Source: an uncultured Eubacteriales bacterium
GTDB lineage: Bacteria > Bacillota > Clostridia > Lachnospirales > Lachnospiraceae
Assembly (NCBI GenBank): GCA_900321505.1
Contig: ONWK01000107.1
Coordinates: 1-26,396, forward strand
Reading direction: 5' to 3'
DNA: 26,396 bases
The position numbers and the translations under genes are program-made. The first letter of the stretch is position 1; every line of letters starts with the position of its first letter. The notes beneath the pieces are model-generated. The model was not told the DNA's origin. It made no database searches and was given only the letters and a program-made list of their open reading frames with translations. This document shows positions 1-8,158 of this stretch, piece after piece.

Positions 1-3
1 GAC

Positions 4-9
4 TATACT
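4..9 (+). promoter_or_regulatory. Putative -10 box of the pyrB promoter
   Basis: TATACT lies at the very edge of the window. Any -35 box would be outside it, so only half of the promoter can be judged. Transcription would begin near base 16 and give a leader of about 110 nt before pyrB, long enough to hold the two hairpins described below. Confidence 0.35.
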
Positions 10-22
10 GGATCAGGCCGAG

Positions 23-114
23 AACCGTCGTCATGCTGAGAAGGCGGTTATGTATACGTTATTGAATTCGTAGTTATTACAGGTTCGCTCATTTTCCGGG
101 CGGACCTGTTTTCT
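23..114 (+). promoter_or_regulatory. pyrB leader with two hairpins, candidate pyrimidine attenuator
   Basis: Two stems lie between the presumed transcription start and pyrB. The first pairs 23-29 (AACCGTC) with 43-49 (GGCGGTT). The second, 79-90 with 98-109, is followed by TTTTCT and resembles an intrinsic terminator directly in front of the ribosome binding site. GAACC (22-26) could instead pair with GGTTC (82-86), which would open the second stem. The loop of the first stem contains CTGAGAAGGC, which loosely resembles a PyrR binding loop but carries an extra A. A 10-codon ORF (33-65) also fits an E. coli pyrBI-like coupling model, although it has no good ribosome binding site. Attenuation of pyr operons is well known; the mechanism here is inference. 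Confidence 0.5.
79..114 (+). terminator. Intrinsic-terminator-like hairpin in the pyrB leader
   Basis: A 12-bp stem (79-90 with 98-109, two G-U pairs) closes a 7-nt loop and runs into TTTTCT. It ends just before the Shine-Dalgarno GAAGGAGGA of pyrB, so it would stop transcription before the gene unless it is opened. Confidence 0.6.
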
Positions 115-127
115 GAAGGAGGAAAGT

Positions 128-1042
128 ATGAAACATTTGATCGACCCTATGGATCTGACAGAGGAGGAGCTTTGGAGTATCCTGAAAAAGGCGCAGGATA
201 TCATGGCTGAACCGGAAAAGTACAGTGAGAAATGTAAGGGCAAAAAGATCGCCACCCTTTTCTACGAGCCCAGTACGAGAACCCGCCTTTCCTTTGAGGC
301 TGCGATGCTGGAGCTTGGCGGTGAGGTGCTTGGTTTTTCGGAAGCTTCCTCATCCTCCGTTGCAAAGGGTGAGAGCGTAGAGGATACGGTCAGGGTTGTG
401 GGCTGTTTTGCGGATGTTATCGCCATGCGGCATATGAACGAGGGCGCACCTATGCTGGCAAGCCTCTATTCACCTGTTCCGGTTATAAATGCAGGAGACG
501 GCGGACATAACCATCCGACCCAGACGCTGACGGATCTGCTGACCATTCTTTCCGAAAAGGGCAGATTGGATAACTTTACCATCGGACTCTGCGGAGACCT
601 GAAATTCGGCAGGACAGTTCATTCACTGATAAAGGCGCTGTCACGTTATAAGAATATTAAATTTGTGCTGATATCTCCTGAGGAACTGAAGGTTCCCGAC
701 TACATCATTTCCGAAGTCCTTGAACCTGCAGGGCTGGAATATAAGGAGGTAACATCCCTTGAGGACTCCATGCCGGAGCTGGATATCCTCTATATGACAC
801 GCGTCCAGAGAGAGCGTTTCTTCAATGAGGCCGATTATGTACGTTTGAAGGATACATACATCCTGGATACCAAGAAGATGGAGCTGGGCAAGGATGACAT
901 GATCGTGCTGCATCCCCTTCCCCGTGTGAACGAGATCGCAACATCTGTGGATGCGGATCCCAGAGCTTTGTATTTCAAGCAGGTTCTTTACGGAAAATAT
1001 GTCCGTGAGGCACTGATCCTGCATCTTCTGGGGATCGAATAG
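128..1042 (+). CDS. pyrB: Aspartate carbamoyltransferase catalytic subunit
   Basis: This 304-residue cytosolic enzyme condenses carbamoyl phosphate with L-aspartate to N-carbamoylaspartate, the first committed step of pyrimidine synthesis. The carbamoyl-phosphate signature STRTR is at residues 49-53 (within PSTRTRLSFE), HPTQ at 129-132 and HPLPR at 262-266, all as in PyrB. Length matches the family. A strong AGGAGG precedes the ATG. The pyrI gene follows 76 bases downstream, so the enzyme should form the allosteric catalytic-regulatory holoenzyme. The leader suggests control by transcription attenuation. Identity is clear. Confidence 0.97.
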   Translation: MKHLIDPMDLTEEELWSILKKAQDIMAEPEKYSEKCKGKKIATLFYEPSTRTRLSFEAAMLELGGEVLGFSEASSSSVAKGESVEDTVRVVGCFADVIAMRHMNEGAPMLASLYSPVPVINAGDGGHNHPTQTLTDLLTILSEKGRLDNFTIGLCGDLKFGRTVHSLIKALSRYKNIKFVLISPEELKVPDYIISEVLEPAGLEYKEVTSLEDSMPELDILYMTRVQRERFFNEADYVRLKDTYILDTKKMELGKDDMIVLHPLPRVNEIATSVDADPRALYFKQVLYGKYVREALILHLLGIE

Positions 1043-1118
1043 ATATCAGTAACCGGGTTCGTGATCGAATTAAGGGTAAATTATTAATCCGGCCTCATCA
1101 GGAAAAGGAGAGAGGAAA

Positions 1119-1532
1119 ATGAAGATAGACAGTATTCAGAACGGAATAGTTCTTGATCATATAACAGCAGGAAAGGCCATGCAGATATATTACGACCTTG
1201 GCCTTGACAAGCTGGACTGCAGCGTGGCTCTGATCCAGCGTGTAAAGAGCGGGAAGATGGGCAAGAAGGATATCATCAAGGTTGATAAGGAGGATTACGA
1301 TATCGATCTTGATGTGATCGGCTACATCGATCCGAACATAACCGTCAGCATAATCAAGGACGGAGAAACCATAGAAAAAAAGAAGGTGGCTCTGCCGAAA
1401 AAGCTTATTAATATCAAAAAGTGTAAAAATCCCCGCTGCATCACGGTAGTGGAGCCGGGAGTTGACCATATCTTCAGACTGACTGATCCGGAACGAAGGA
1501 TCTACAGATGTATTTACTGTGATGAAGCCTGA
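1119..1532 (+). CDS. pyrI: Aspartate carbamoyltransferase regulatory subunit
   Basis: The 137-residue partner of PyrB has an N-terminal effector (nucleotide) binding domain and a C-terminal zinc domain that contacts the catalytic trimer. Four zinc-binding cysteines are visible at residues 102, 107, 131 and 134 (CKNPRC and CIYC), with the family-typical CxNPxCIT start of the zinc domain. It is slightly shorter than the E. coli protein (about 153 residues), which fits the shorter clostridial forms. The ribosome binding site AAAGGAGAGAGG precedes the ATG. It is probably co-transcribed with pyrB, because the gap between the two shows no terminator. Confidence 0.95.
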   Translation: MKIDSIQNGIVLDHITAGKAMQIYYDLGLDKLDCSVALIQRVKSGKMGKKDIIKVDKEDYDIDLDVIGYIDPNITVSIIKDGETIEKKKVALPKKLINIKKCKNPRCITVVEPGVDHIFRLTDPERRIYRCIYCDEA

Positions 1533-1533
1533 A

Positions 1534-1562
1534 ATCCTGTGCGGTTTTTACCGGCGCAGGAT
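1534..1562 (+). terminator. Hairpin after pyrI, possible end of the pyrBI transcript
   Basis: A 9-bp stem ATCCTGTGC/GCGCAGGAT (one G-U pair) is extended by an inner GGT/ACC with a TTTT loop, starting two bases after the pyrI stop codon. It is followed by an A-rich stretch, not a T run, so it is not a canonical rho-independent terminator. It may protect the 3' end or act with another factor. Confidence 0.4.
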
Positions 1563-1623
1563 GTGAAAAATCCCCCGATATGCACGCTTTTTGTTCATAA
1601 TCCGGCCACAATTGTTATAAAAC

Positions 1624-1653
1624 TTGACGAAAGTGTGTATTTTATGTTACAAT
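1624..1653 (+). promoter_or_regulatory. murA promoter with extended -10
   Basis: TTGACG (1624-1629) and TACAAT (1648-1653) are separated by 18 bases, and TG at 1645-1646 makes an extended -10. Transcription should start near 1660, giving a leader of about 90 nt. This separates murA from pyrBI transcriptionally. Confidence 0.75.
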
Positions 1654-1685
1654 ACCACAGATTGTGGGGTATTATGTTTACCTGA

Positions 1686-1709
1686 TCCTTTTTGGCATTA
1701 TAAAAAGGA
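1686..1709 (+). other. Hairpin in the murA leader
   Basis: TCCTTTTT (1686-1693) pairs perfectly with AAAAAGGA (1702-1709) around an 8-nt loop. The purine arm contains a Shine-Dalgarno-like AAGGA, but it is more than 40 bases from the start codon. Its function is unknown. Confidence 0.4.
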
Positions 1710-1751
1710 ACGTGCGGGAAGGTTGATTCTAAGAAAGTAGATTCTGAAATA

Positions 1752-3056
1752 ATGGAACAATATGCGATCCGGGGAGGTGTATCGCTGGAGGGAGAGGTGA
1801 CCATCGCAGGCGCGAAGAACGCGGCGCTGGGAATCCTTGCGGCAGCTATCATGACGGATGATGAAGTTGTGGTAGAGAATGTCCCCTTTGTAAGTGATAC
1901 CCGGACCCTGCTTAAGGCAATTGAAAATATCGGCGCAAAGGTGCGTTACATCGACAGACATACCGTTTCCATCTGCGGTAAGGGTATACAGAGCGATCAC
2001 GGACTTTCTGTTGATGACGAATATATCAGGAAGATAAGAGCTTCTTACTATCTGATCGGTGCGCTGCTGGGTAAATACAAGTATGCAAATGTGGCGCTTC
2101 CGGGCGGATGTGATATCGGCTCCCGGCCCATTGACCTCCATATTAAGGGCTTTGAGACCCTTGGCGCGGAGGTAAATATCGTATCAGGCGGTAAGGTAGT
2201 TGCTGAAGCAGAAGAGCTTGTTGGCTCCCACATTTATCTGGATACGGTATCAGTCGGTGCGACCATCAATATCATGCTGGCCGCTACACTGGCAGAGGGA
2301 AAGACCACCATCGAGAATGCGGCCAAGGAGCCTCATATAGTTGATGTGGCCAACTTCCTGAATACCATGGGAGCAAATATCAAGGGCGCCGGTACGGATG
2401 TTATCCGTGTACGCGGCGTATCCAGGCTGCATGGAGCGGAATATTCCATCATTCCCGATCAGATCGAGGCCGGTACATTTATGGCCATGGCCGTTGCTAC
2501 CCGCGGGAACATTCTGATCAGAAATGTCATTCCCAAGCATCTGGAGGCTATATCCTCCAAGCTGGTTGATATGGGCGCCAGAGTTATAGAGTATGATGAT
2601 TCCGTCCGTGTTATGGCAGACGGAGTCCTCAGATCCACCCAGGTGAAGACGCTTCCCTATCCCGGATTTCCTACGGATATGCAGGCACAGATCGCTGCGG
2701 CGCTTTGCCTGTCTGACGGTATCAGCGTTGTAACGGAGAGTATCTTTGAAAACCGTTTCAGATATGTGGCTGAGCTGGTACGCATGGGCGCCAAGATCCG
2801 CGTGGAAGGAAATACGGCGATCATCACCGGAGTACAGGGCTTTACAGGTGCGAATCTGGTTGCTTCGGACCTCAGAGCGGGAGCGGCGCTGGTCATTGCC
2901 GCACTGGCTGCGGACGGCGTGAGCGTGATCGATGATATCAAGTATGTGAAGCGCGGTTATGAGGACTTTGATGATAAGATAAGACGTCTGGGCGGGCAGA
3001 TCGAGATAGTGGATTCCGAGAGAGATCTTCAGAAGTTCAGACTGCAGGTCGTATAG
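1752..3056 (+). CDS. murA: UDP-N-acetylglucosamine 1-carboxyvinyltransferase
   Basis: This 434-residue cytosolic enzyme transfers enolpyruvate from PEP to UDP-GlcNAc, the first committed step of peptidoglycan synthesis. The N-terminus (GGVSLEGEVTIAGAKNAAL) and overall length match MurA. The catalytic cysteine is present at residue 120 in LPGGCDIGSRPID, so the fosfomycin target residue is the usual Cys and not the Asp of naturally resistant forms. No alternative in-frame start exists between this ATG and the preceding stop codon at 1701, yet there is no good ribosome binding site next to it. It has its own promoter at 1624. Many Firmicutes carry two murA paralogues; which one this is cannot be told here. 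Confidence 0.96.
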   Translation: MEQYAIRGGVSLEGEVTIAGAKNAALGILAAAIMTDDEVVVENVPFVSDTRTLLKAIENIGAKVRYIDRHTVSICGKGIQSDHGLSVDDEYIRKIRASYYLIGALLGKYKYANVALPGGCDIGSRPIDLHIKGFETLGAEVNIVSGGKVVAEAEELVGSHIYLDTVSVGATINIMLAATLAEGKTTIENAAKEPHIVDVANFLNTMGANIKGAGTDVIRVRGVSRLHGAEYSIIPDQIEAGTFMAMAVATRGNILIRNVIPKHLEAISSKLVDMGARVIEYDDSVRVMADGVLRSTQVKTLPYPGFPTDMQAQIAAALCLSDGISVVTESIFENRFRYVAELVRMGAKIRVEGNTAIITGVQGFTGANLVASDLRAGAALVIAALAADGVSVIDDIKYVKRGYEDFDDKIRRLGGQIEIVDSERDLQKFRLQVV

Positions 3057-3113
3057 CCGGTATGTTGATCCGGGCGAAGCGGCTGATCATTTAGCGTTGA
3101 AAAGATTATATTT

Positions 3114-3119
3114 TATAAT
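3114..3119 (+). promoter_or_regulatory. Probable -10 box of a metG promoter
   Basis: A perfect TATAAT sits 57 bases before metG. The hexamer 17 bases upstream, TTAGCG, is a poor -35, and TTGAAA at 3097 is only 11 bases away. Transcription would begin near 3126, inside the left arm of the following hairpin, so either the start is a little earlier or the promoter call is wrong. Confidence 0.4.
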
Positions 3120-3122
3120 ACT

Positions 3123-3150
3123 GCAGGATTTTCTATCCGGAAAATCCTGC
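3123..3150 (+). other. Perfect 10-bp inverted repeat in the metG leader
   Basis: GCAGGATTTT (3123-3132) and AAAATCCTGC (3141-3150) form a perfect stem around CTATCCGG. No T run follows, so in this orientation it is not an intrinsic terminator of metG, although it could end weak readthrough from murA. The AAGGAGG ribosome binding site starts about 10 bases after it. It is too small to be a T-box riboswitch. Confidence 0.5.
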
Positions 3151-3175
3151 ATATCTGTCTAAGGAGGTAAAAATC

Positions 3176-5158
3176 ATGGCAAAAAAACCGTATTACATTA
3201 CTACTGCGATCGCCTATGCATCAGGCAAGCCGCACATCGGCAATACCTATGAGATCGTGCTGGCGGATGCCATTGCGCGTTATAAAAGATATGTAGGCTA
3301 TGATGTTCGTTTTCAGACAGGAACAGATGAGCATGGTCAGAAGATCGAGACCAAGGCCTTTGAAAGCCTGTCAACTCCCAGGGAATATGTGGATGAGACC
3401 GCAACTGAGATAAAGCGTATCTGGGATCTGATGAACACCTCATATGACAGATTTATCCGTACGACCGATGCGGATCACGAGAAGCAGGTTCAGAAGATTT
3501 TTAAAAAGCTTTACGATAAGGGCGACATCTACAAGGGAGAGTATGAGGGTATGTACTGTACTCCCTGTGAGTCCTTCTGGACTGTATCCCAGCTCAAGGA
3601 CGGAAAATGTCCTGACTGCGGACGTGAGGTACATCCTGCAAAGGAAGAAGCATATTTCTTTAGGATGAGCAAATATGCAGACCGGCTGATCGAGCATATC
3701 GAGCAGCATCCTGAATTTATCCAGCCGGAATCCAGGAAGAATGAGATGGTCAATACCTTCCTGAAGCCGGGTCTGCAGGATCTCTGCGTTTCAAGAACCT
3801 CTTTCAAATGGGGTATTCCGGTTGATTTTGATCCTAAGCATGTTATCTATGTATGGATCGATGCGCTTTCAAACTATATCACCGGCCTTGGCTATGATGC
3901 GGACGGAAATCACAGTGAGATGTTCAAGAAGTACTGGCCGGCGGATCTTCATCTGATCGGAAAGGATATCCTTCGTTTTCATACCATTTACTGGCCCATC
4001 ATGCTTATGGCGCTGGACATTCCTCTTCCAAAGCAGATATTCGGCCATCCGTGGCTGATCCAGTCCGACGGAAAGATGAGCAAGTCCCGCGGAAATGTTC
4101 TCTATGCCGATGACATGGTTGATATGTTCGGCGTAGATGCGGTGCGTTATTTTGTACTCCATGAGATGCCCTTTGAAAATGACGGCGTTGTCTCCTGGGA
4201 GCTTCTTATAGAGCGCATCAATTCGGATCTGGCGAATACACTTGGAAATCTGGTCAACCGTACCATTTCCATGCTGAATAAATACACCGGAGGCGTGGTT
4301 TTCAATACCAACGTTATTGAAGATGTGGATGCTGATCTTAAGGAGAACATCAGGGCATATCGTATCCATGTGAATGAAGCAATGGAGAAGCTGAAATGCG
4401 CCGACGCCCTGACAGAGATATTCAACATCTTCCGCAGACTTAACAAATATATCGACGAGACCGAGCCCTGGGTACTCGGTAAGGATCAGGAGAAGCAGAA
4501 CCGTCTGGCAACAGTGCTCTACAACCTTGTTGAGGGCATCATTATCGGTGCAAGTCTTCTGCAGTCCTTCCTGCCCGTTACTGCAAATAAAATAGCCGAT
4601 CAGCTCGGTACCGAACTGAGAAAATGTACGGAGCTCGGAACCTTCGGCCTGTATCCTTCGGGGAACCGCGTGACAAATACTCCGGAGATCCTCTTTGCAA
4701 GGATCGATACTGCAAAGATGCTTGAGGAGCTGGCAGTCCGTTTCCCGGCAAAGGAGCCTGAACCCGAAAAGCCCGTAAAGGAAAAAAAGCCGGAGAAGCT
4801 GGAGCCGGATCGTATAGAGGCAGTTTTCAAGGATGAGATAACCATAGAAGAATTCGACAGGATGCAGCTGCAGGTGGGCGAGGTACTTTCCTGTGTTGAG
4901 GTACCGAAGTCCAAGAAGCTGCTCTGCTCGCAGGTTCAGGTATCGGGACGTGTTCTTCAGATCGTTTCGGGAATCAGAAACTATTACAGTCCGGAGGATA
5001 TGGTAGGAAAGAAGGTTGTGGTGATCACTAATCTTAAGCCTGCAAAGCTGGCGGGAGTTGAATCCCAGGGCATGCTGCTCTGCGCAGAGGATGCGGACGG
5101 ACAGCTGACACTTCTTACAACAGAAAAGGATGTGCCCGCAGGATCAATGATCAGCTGA
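3176..5158 (+). CDS. metG: Methionyl-tRNA synthetase with C-terminal tRNA-binding domain
   Basis: The 660-residue enzyme charges tRNA-Met. The class I HIGH motif appears as HIGN (residues 20-23) and KMSKS at 300-304. A zinc knuckle with cysteines 128, 131, 145 and 148 (CTPC and CPDC) lies in the connective peptide. A Lys/Glu/Pro-rich linker near residues 525-550 leads to a C-terminal OB-fold tRNA-binding domain (about 557-660) of the type that dimerises the enzyme. This is the long form common in Firmicutes. The ribosome binding site is AAGGAGG. No T-box leader is seen. Identity is clear. Confidence 0.97.
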   Translation: MAKKPYYITTAIAYASGKPHIGNTYEIVLADAIARYKRYVGYDVRFQTGTDEHGQKIETKAFESLSTPREYVDETATEIKRIWDLMNTSYDRFIRTTDADHEKQVQKIFKKLYDKGDIYKGEYEGMYCTPCESFWTVSQLKDGKCPDCGREVHPAKEEAYFFRMSKYADRLIEHIEQHPEFIQPESRKNEMVNTFLKPGLQDLCVSRTSFKWGIPVDFDPKHVIYVWIDALSNYITGLGYDADGNHSEMFKKYWPADLHLIGKDILRFHTIYWPIMLMALDIPLPKQIFGHPWLIQSDGKMSKSRGNVLYADDMVDMFGVDAVRYFVLHEMPFENDGVVSWELLIERINSDLANTLGNLVNRTISMLNKYTGGVVFNTNVIEDVDADLKENIRAYRIHVNEAMEKLKCADALTEIFNIFRRLNKYIDETEPWVLGKDQEKQNRLATVLYNLVEGIIIGASLLQSFLPVTANKIADQLGTELRKCTELGTFGLYPSGNRVTNTPEILFARIDTAKMLEELAVRFPAKEPEPEKPVKEKKPEKLEPDRIEAVFKDEITIEEFDRMQLQVGEVLSCVEVPKSKKLLCSQVQVSGRVLQIVSGIRNYYSPEDMVGKKVVVITNLKPAKLAGVESQGMLLCAEDADGQLTLLTTEKDVPAGSMIS

Positions 5159-5161
5159 TCA
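5148..5161. repeat. 14-bp perfect palindrome across the metG stop codon
   Basis: TGATCAGCTGATCA reads the same on both strands and contains the metG TGA stop (5156-5158). It may be chance in a GATC-rich end, or a short recognition site. No function is assigned. Confidence 0.4.
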
Positions 5162-5217
5162 GGTACGGCATGCAGCCGGCAACTGATATATCCCATGGCT
5201 TATAAGAGGTATACACA

Positions 5218-6138
5218 ATGAATGACAAGCTTCTCTCGGTAGTCATTCCGGCCTATAATGAAGAGGAGATCATCCCGAAAACCGGGGAGACCATCGGCCG
5301 GATACTCTCGGAGAATGAAATAGAATATGAGCTTATATTTGTGGATGACGGTTCAAAGGACGGAACCTGGGACAGGATATGCGGACTTGCAGACGGGAAT
5401 GACAGGATAAGAGGCATATCATTTTCCAGGAATTTCGGAAAGGAAGCCGCCATGTTCGCTGGCCTTAACGAGGCTGAAGGAGACTGTGTGGCGGTTATAG
5501 ACTGTGACCTTCAGCATCCGCCGGAAAAACTGGTGGAAATGTACCGCCTGTGGGAACAGGGCTATGAAGTTATAGAAGGCATAAAGAACAGCAGAGGTAA
5601 GGAAACTGCCGCCCATGGTCTTGCCGCAAAGATTTTTTACAAGATGATCAGCAAGTCTACCGGAGTGGATATGAGCCGCGCATCGGATTTTAAGCTGCTG
5701 GACCGAAAGGCAGTGCTGGTGCTTCAGAATCTGCCGGAGAAGGCTGCATTTTTCAGGGCTCTTTCCTCCTGGGTCGGTTTCCGTACTGCTCAGATAAGCT
5801 ATGACGTGAGAGAGCGCGAGGTCGGAAAGACAAAGTGGTCCACCGGTTCGCTTATCAAATATGCCATGACCAACGTAACATCCTTCACTACGCTGCCCAT
5901 GCAGCTTGTGACCTTTCTGGGGATATTCATGTTTCTGATATCCCTTGTACTTACGGCGGTGGCGCTGGTGCAGTATTTCACCGGGGCTTCTGTGGAGGGC
6001 TTTACGACGGTGATCATCCTGCAGTGCTTTACGGGCAGTGTGATCATGATCGCACTTGGGATCATAGGTTATTATATTTCAAAGATATATGAAGAGGTTA
6101 AGGGACGTCCGCGGTATATTATCGCAAGACGCAGATAA
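5218..6138 (+). CDS. Family 2 glycosyltransferase, polyprenyl-phosphate sugar transferase type (GtrB/DPM1-like)
   Basis: A 306-residue membrane-anchored GT-A enzyme. It has VVIPAYNEEE at residues 8-17, DDGS at 43-46, the metal-binding DCD at 95-97 (in IDCDLQHPPE) and the KTKW loop near 204-207. Two transmembrane helices follow (about 229-252 and 263-288). This is the architecture of enzymes that move glucose, mannose or a related sugar from a nucleotide donor to undecaprenyl phosphate on the inner membrane face. A GtrA-like gene follows 12 bases downstream, the classical partner for flipping or using the lipid-linked sugar. The sugar and its final acceptor cannot be read from the sequence. 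The ribosome binding site is AAGAGGT. Confidence 0.9.
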   Translation: MNDKLLSVVIPAYNEEEIIPKTGETIGRILSENEIEYELIFVDDGSKDGTWDRICGLADGNDRIRGISFSRNFGKEAAMFAGLNEAEGDCVAVIDCDLQHPPEKLVEMYRLWEQGYEVIEGIKNSRGKETAAHGLAAKIFYKMISKSTGVDMSRASDFKLLDRKAVLVLQNLPEKAAFFRALSSWVGFRTAQISYDVREREVGKTKWSTGSLIKYAMTNVTSFTTLPMQLVTFLGIFMFLISLVLTAVALVQYFTGASVEGFTTVIILQCFTGSVIMIALGIIGYYISKIYEEVKGRPRYIIARRR

Positions 6139-6150
6139 CGAGGCGGCATT

Positions 6151-6597
6151 TTGAAGGAATGGGTCAGAAAACACGGTGAGATCATACGCTATCTCATAAT
6201 CGGAGGGCTTACGACGGTTGTGAGTCTGGGCACATATTATCTGCTGGTCTGGTTTCTGCTCGATCCCGAGGATGAGGTTCAGCTTCAGATCGCAAATGTG
6301 ATTTCGTGGATCGCAGCTGTTACATTTGCATATTTTACAAACCGGAGCTTTGTGTTCCGGAGCGAAAATCCGAACCGCCTTGCAGAGGCGGCCGGTTTTT
6401 ATCTGTCGAGAGTCGGTACGCTGCTTCTGGATATGGGAATGATGTTCCTGGGAGTGTCGGTGCTGCATTTCAACGATAAGATCATGAAGCTTGTGGTACA
6501 GGTGGTTGTTACAGTGGGAAATTACGTGCTGAGCAAGCTTCTGGTATTCCGGAAGAGGAAGGACATTCCGGAGGAAAAGGGGGATAATAAGGATTAA
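6151..6597 (+). CDS. GtrA-like family membrane protein
   Basis: The 148-residue protein is almost entirely hydrophobic, with about four transmembrane helices and the pattern RYLIIGGLTTVVSLGTYYLL at its N-terminus plus a C-terminal YVLSKLLVFRK, both typical of the GtrA family. Members are thought to help move or present polyprenyl-phosphate-linked sugars made by a GtrB-type transferase, which is the gene immediately upstream. The start is a TTG behind a weak GAGGCGG; no better start is available without losing the conserved N-terminus. The three genes from 5218 to 8140 are closely spaced and probably one operon. Confidence 0.88.
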   Translation: MKEWVRKHGEIIRYLIIGGLTTVVSLGTYYLLVWFLLDPEDEVQLQIANVISWIAAVTFAYFTNRSFVFRSENPNRLAEAAGFYLSRVGTLLLDMGMMFLGVSVLHFNDKIMKLVVQVVVTVGNYVLSKLLVFRKRKDIPEEKGDNKD

Positions 6598-6607
6598 GGA
6601 GAAGCGT

Positions 6608-8140
6608 ATGAGCAAACAAAGAGACAGGAGTTTTTTAACATCAGGATGGATACGTATAGTTCTTCTGGCATTGATCCCTGTAGTATTATTCATTTGCCGG
6701 GAAACCGCGAATGCCGAGCTTGAGGAGATCAGCACCAACGGGACGGAATGGTATTGGGAATACTGGACCTCACCGGGAGACGGAGACGGCTGTGCATTCG
6801 GAAGGTGCATCAACAGGGATACGGGAGTATATCTTTCCAACGGCTGGTACGTTGTGGATGGTTACAGGTATTACTTTACCTCAAAGGGATATGCAAGAGA
6901 TCAGTTCCGTGACGGTTATGCCATAGGAAGCAGCGAGATAGGCGGAAGATATAAGAACGGCGAGGATCCGGTGGTGTACACCTGGGAGCAGGATTCCAGA
7001 GGCTGGAGATATGTGACTGAGGTTGAAGTGCCTGTGGAAAATGATACGGATACCGGAGAAGAAGCTACTGAAGCTGAAGAAGATATTCAGGAGCCGGAAA
7101 CCGTGATCGTTAAGGAATATCTCACTGGCTGTGAGGCGTGGATAGACGGCAGGCTGTATCGCTTTGATCAGGATGGATATCTTCCTAAACGCGGGTGGAT
7201 GCATGATGATAATGAGGGAGCATGGTATTACATCCTTCCCTCGGGCGCGTGTGCTACCGGATGGAAGAAATCGGGCTCAAGATGGTATTTCTTTAATTAT
7301 ACCTCCGGTAAAATGGTGGAAGCAGGCGGACACGATACAAGAATGCCCTTTGCCCGTCTTCGTAAAAACTATGTATTTACGGAAACAGGGGCTTTGAAGG
7401 ACAAGGCCGGCTGGGTCGGGGACGGTAAGGGTCACTGGTTCTTTGCAGGCTCAGACGGAAAGGCGGCTTCCGGATGGAAGACGATCAAAAATGTTGAGTA
7501 TTATTTCGAATATGCCATGGACGGTCAGCTGGCAGCAAGCGTGGATACCGAGTGGTTCCAGGATGGTTACCGTCTGGATGAGAACGGCCAGAAGAGTGAG
7601 GCAAAATACCGCTGGTACAGAAACGGAGAGAGCTGGTGGTTTGGCAATAAGAAGTATTATGCAGCAAATAAGACGGTATATATAGACGGATGGATGTACA
7701 CCTTTGATGAAGATGGATACTGCAAATACGGTATCCGTCTCAGCGACGGTTTCCTGCAGAAATATGTGGTAAAGGGCTACAGCTACACGGATGATGAGCT
7801 TTATCTCATGGCAGCGGTAATATACTGTGAAGCCGGAAACCAGCCTTATGAGGGACAGCTTGCAGTCGGAAATGTGGTTATGAACCGGCTGAAGAGCAGC
7901 AAATATCCGAATACACTGGAGGAGGTTGTATACCAGCCTTATCAGTTCTCGGTAGTAAGTTCTCAGAGATTCAAGAACTGTCTCGTGACAGGAGGCTCCG
8001 CAACGGCTCTTGCGGCTGCAAAGGAAGCCTTCAGCATGAGTAATAATAATGTCGAGGGATGTATAGGCTTCAAACTGGCATCCAACGTGGATCCCAATGA
8101 CAGCAGATACATCATAATCGGAGATATAGCATTCCACTGA
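6608..8140 (+). CDS. Secreted SleB/CwlJ-type cell wall hydrolase with wall-binding repeats
   Basis: This 510-residue protein begins with a signal or anchor segment (about residues 15-35, WIRIVLLALIPVVLFICRET), followed by aromatic Trp/Tyr/Gly-rich repeats of the choline-binding or glucan-binding type from about 60 to 385 (for example GWYVVDGYRYYF, GAWYYILPSG, SRWYFFNYTSGK). An acidic linker (about 140-165) interrupts them. The C-terminus (about 395-510) is a hydrolase_2/SleB domain with the likely catalytic glutamate E408 in YCEAGNQPYEGQLAVGNVVMNR. In SleB this domain is a peptidoglycan lytic transglycosylase. Use outside spore germination is common in Clostridia, and its coupling to GtrA/GtrB suggests a vegetative surface role. 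The ribosome binding site AAGGAGA precedes the ATG. Confidence 0.88.
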   Translation: MSKQRDRSFLTSGWIRIVLLALIPVVLFICRETANAELEEISTNGTEWYWEYWTSPGDGDGCAFGRCINRDTGVYLSNGWYVVDGYRYYFTSKGYARDQFRDGYAIGSSEIGGRYKNGEDPVVYTWEQDSRGWRYVTEVEVPVENDTDTGEEATEAEEDIQEPETVIVKEYLTGCEAWIDGRLYRFDQDGYLPKRGWMHDDNEGAWYYILPSGACATGWKKSGSRWYFFNYTSGKMVEAGGHDTRMPFARLRKNYVFTETGALKDKAGWVGDGKGHWFFAGSDGKAASGWKTIKNVEYYFEYAMDGQLAASVDTEWFQDGYRLDENGQKSEAKYRWYRNGESWWFGNKKYYAANKTVYIDGWMYTFDEDGYCKYGIRLSDGFLQKYVVKGYSYTDDELYLMAAVIYCEAGNQPYEGQLAVGNVVMNRLKSSKYPNTLEEVVYQPYQFSVVSSQRFKNCLVTGGSATALAAAKEAFSMSNNNVEGCIGFKLASNVDPNDSRYIIIGDIAFH

Positions 8141-8158
8141 TGACAACCCGGTGAAAGA

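Noticed and set aside
3097..3119. TTGAAA...TATAAT promoter with an 11-base spacer before metG
   Set aside because: The spacer is too short for a sigma-A promoter; only the -10 is kept, at low confidence.
3057..3175. T-box riboswitch before metG
   Set aside because: The gap is only 119 bases, has no T-box sequence and holds one simple stem without a T run.
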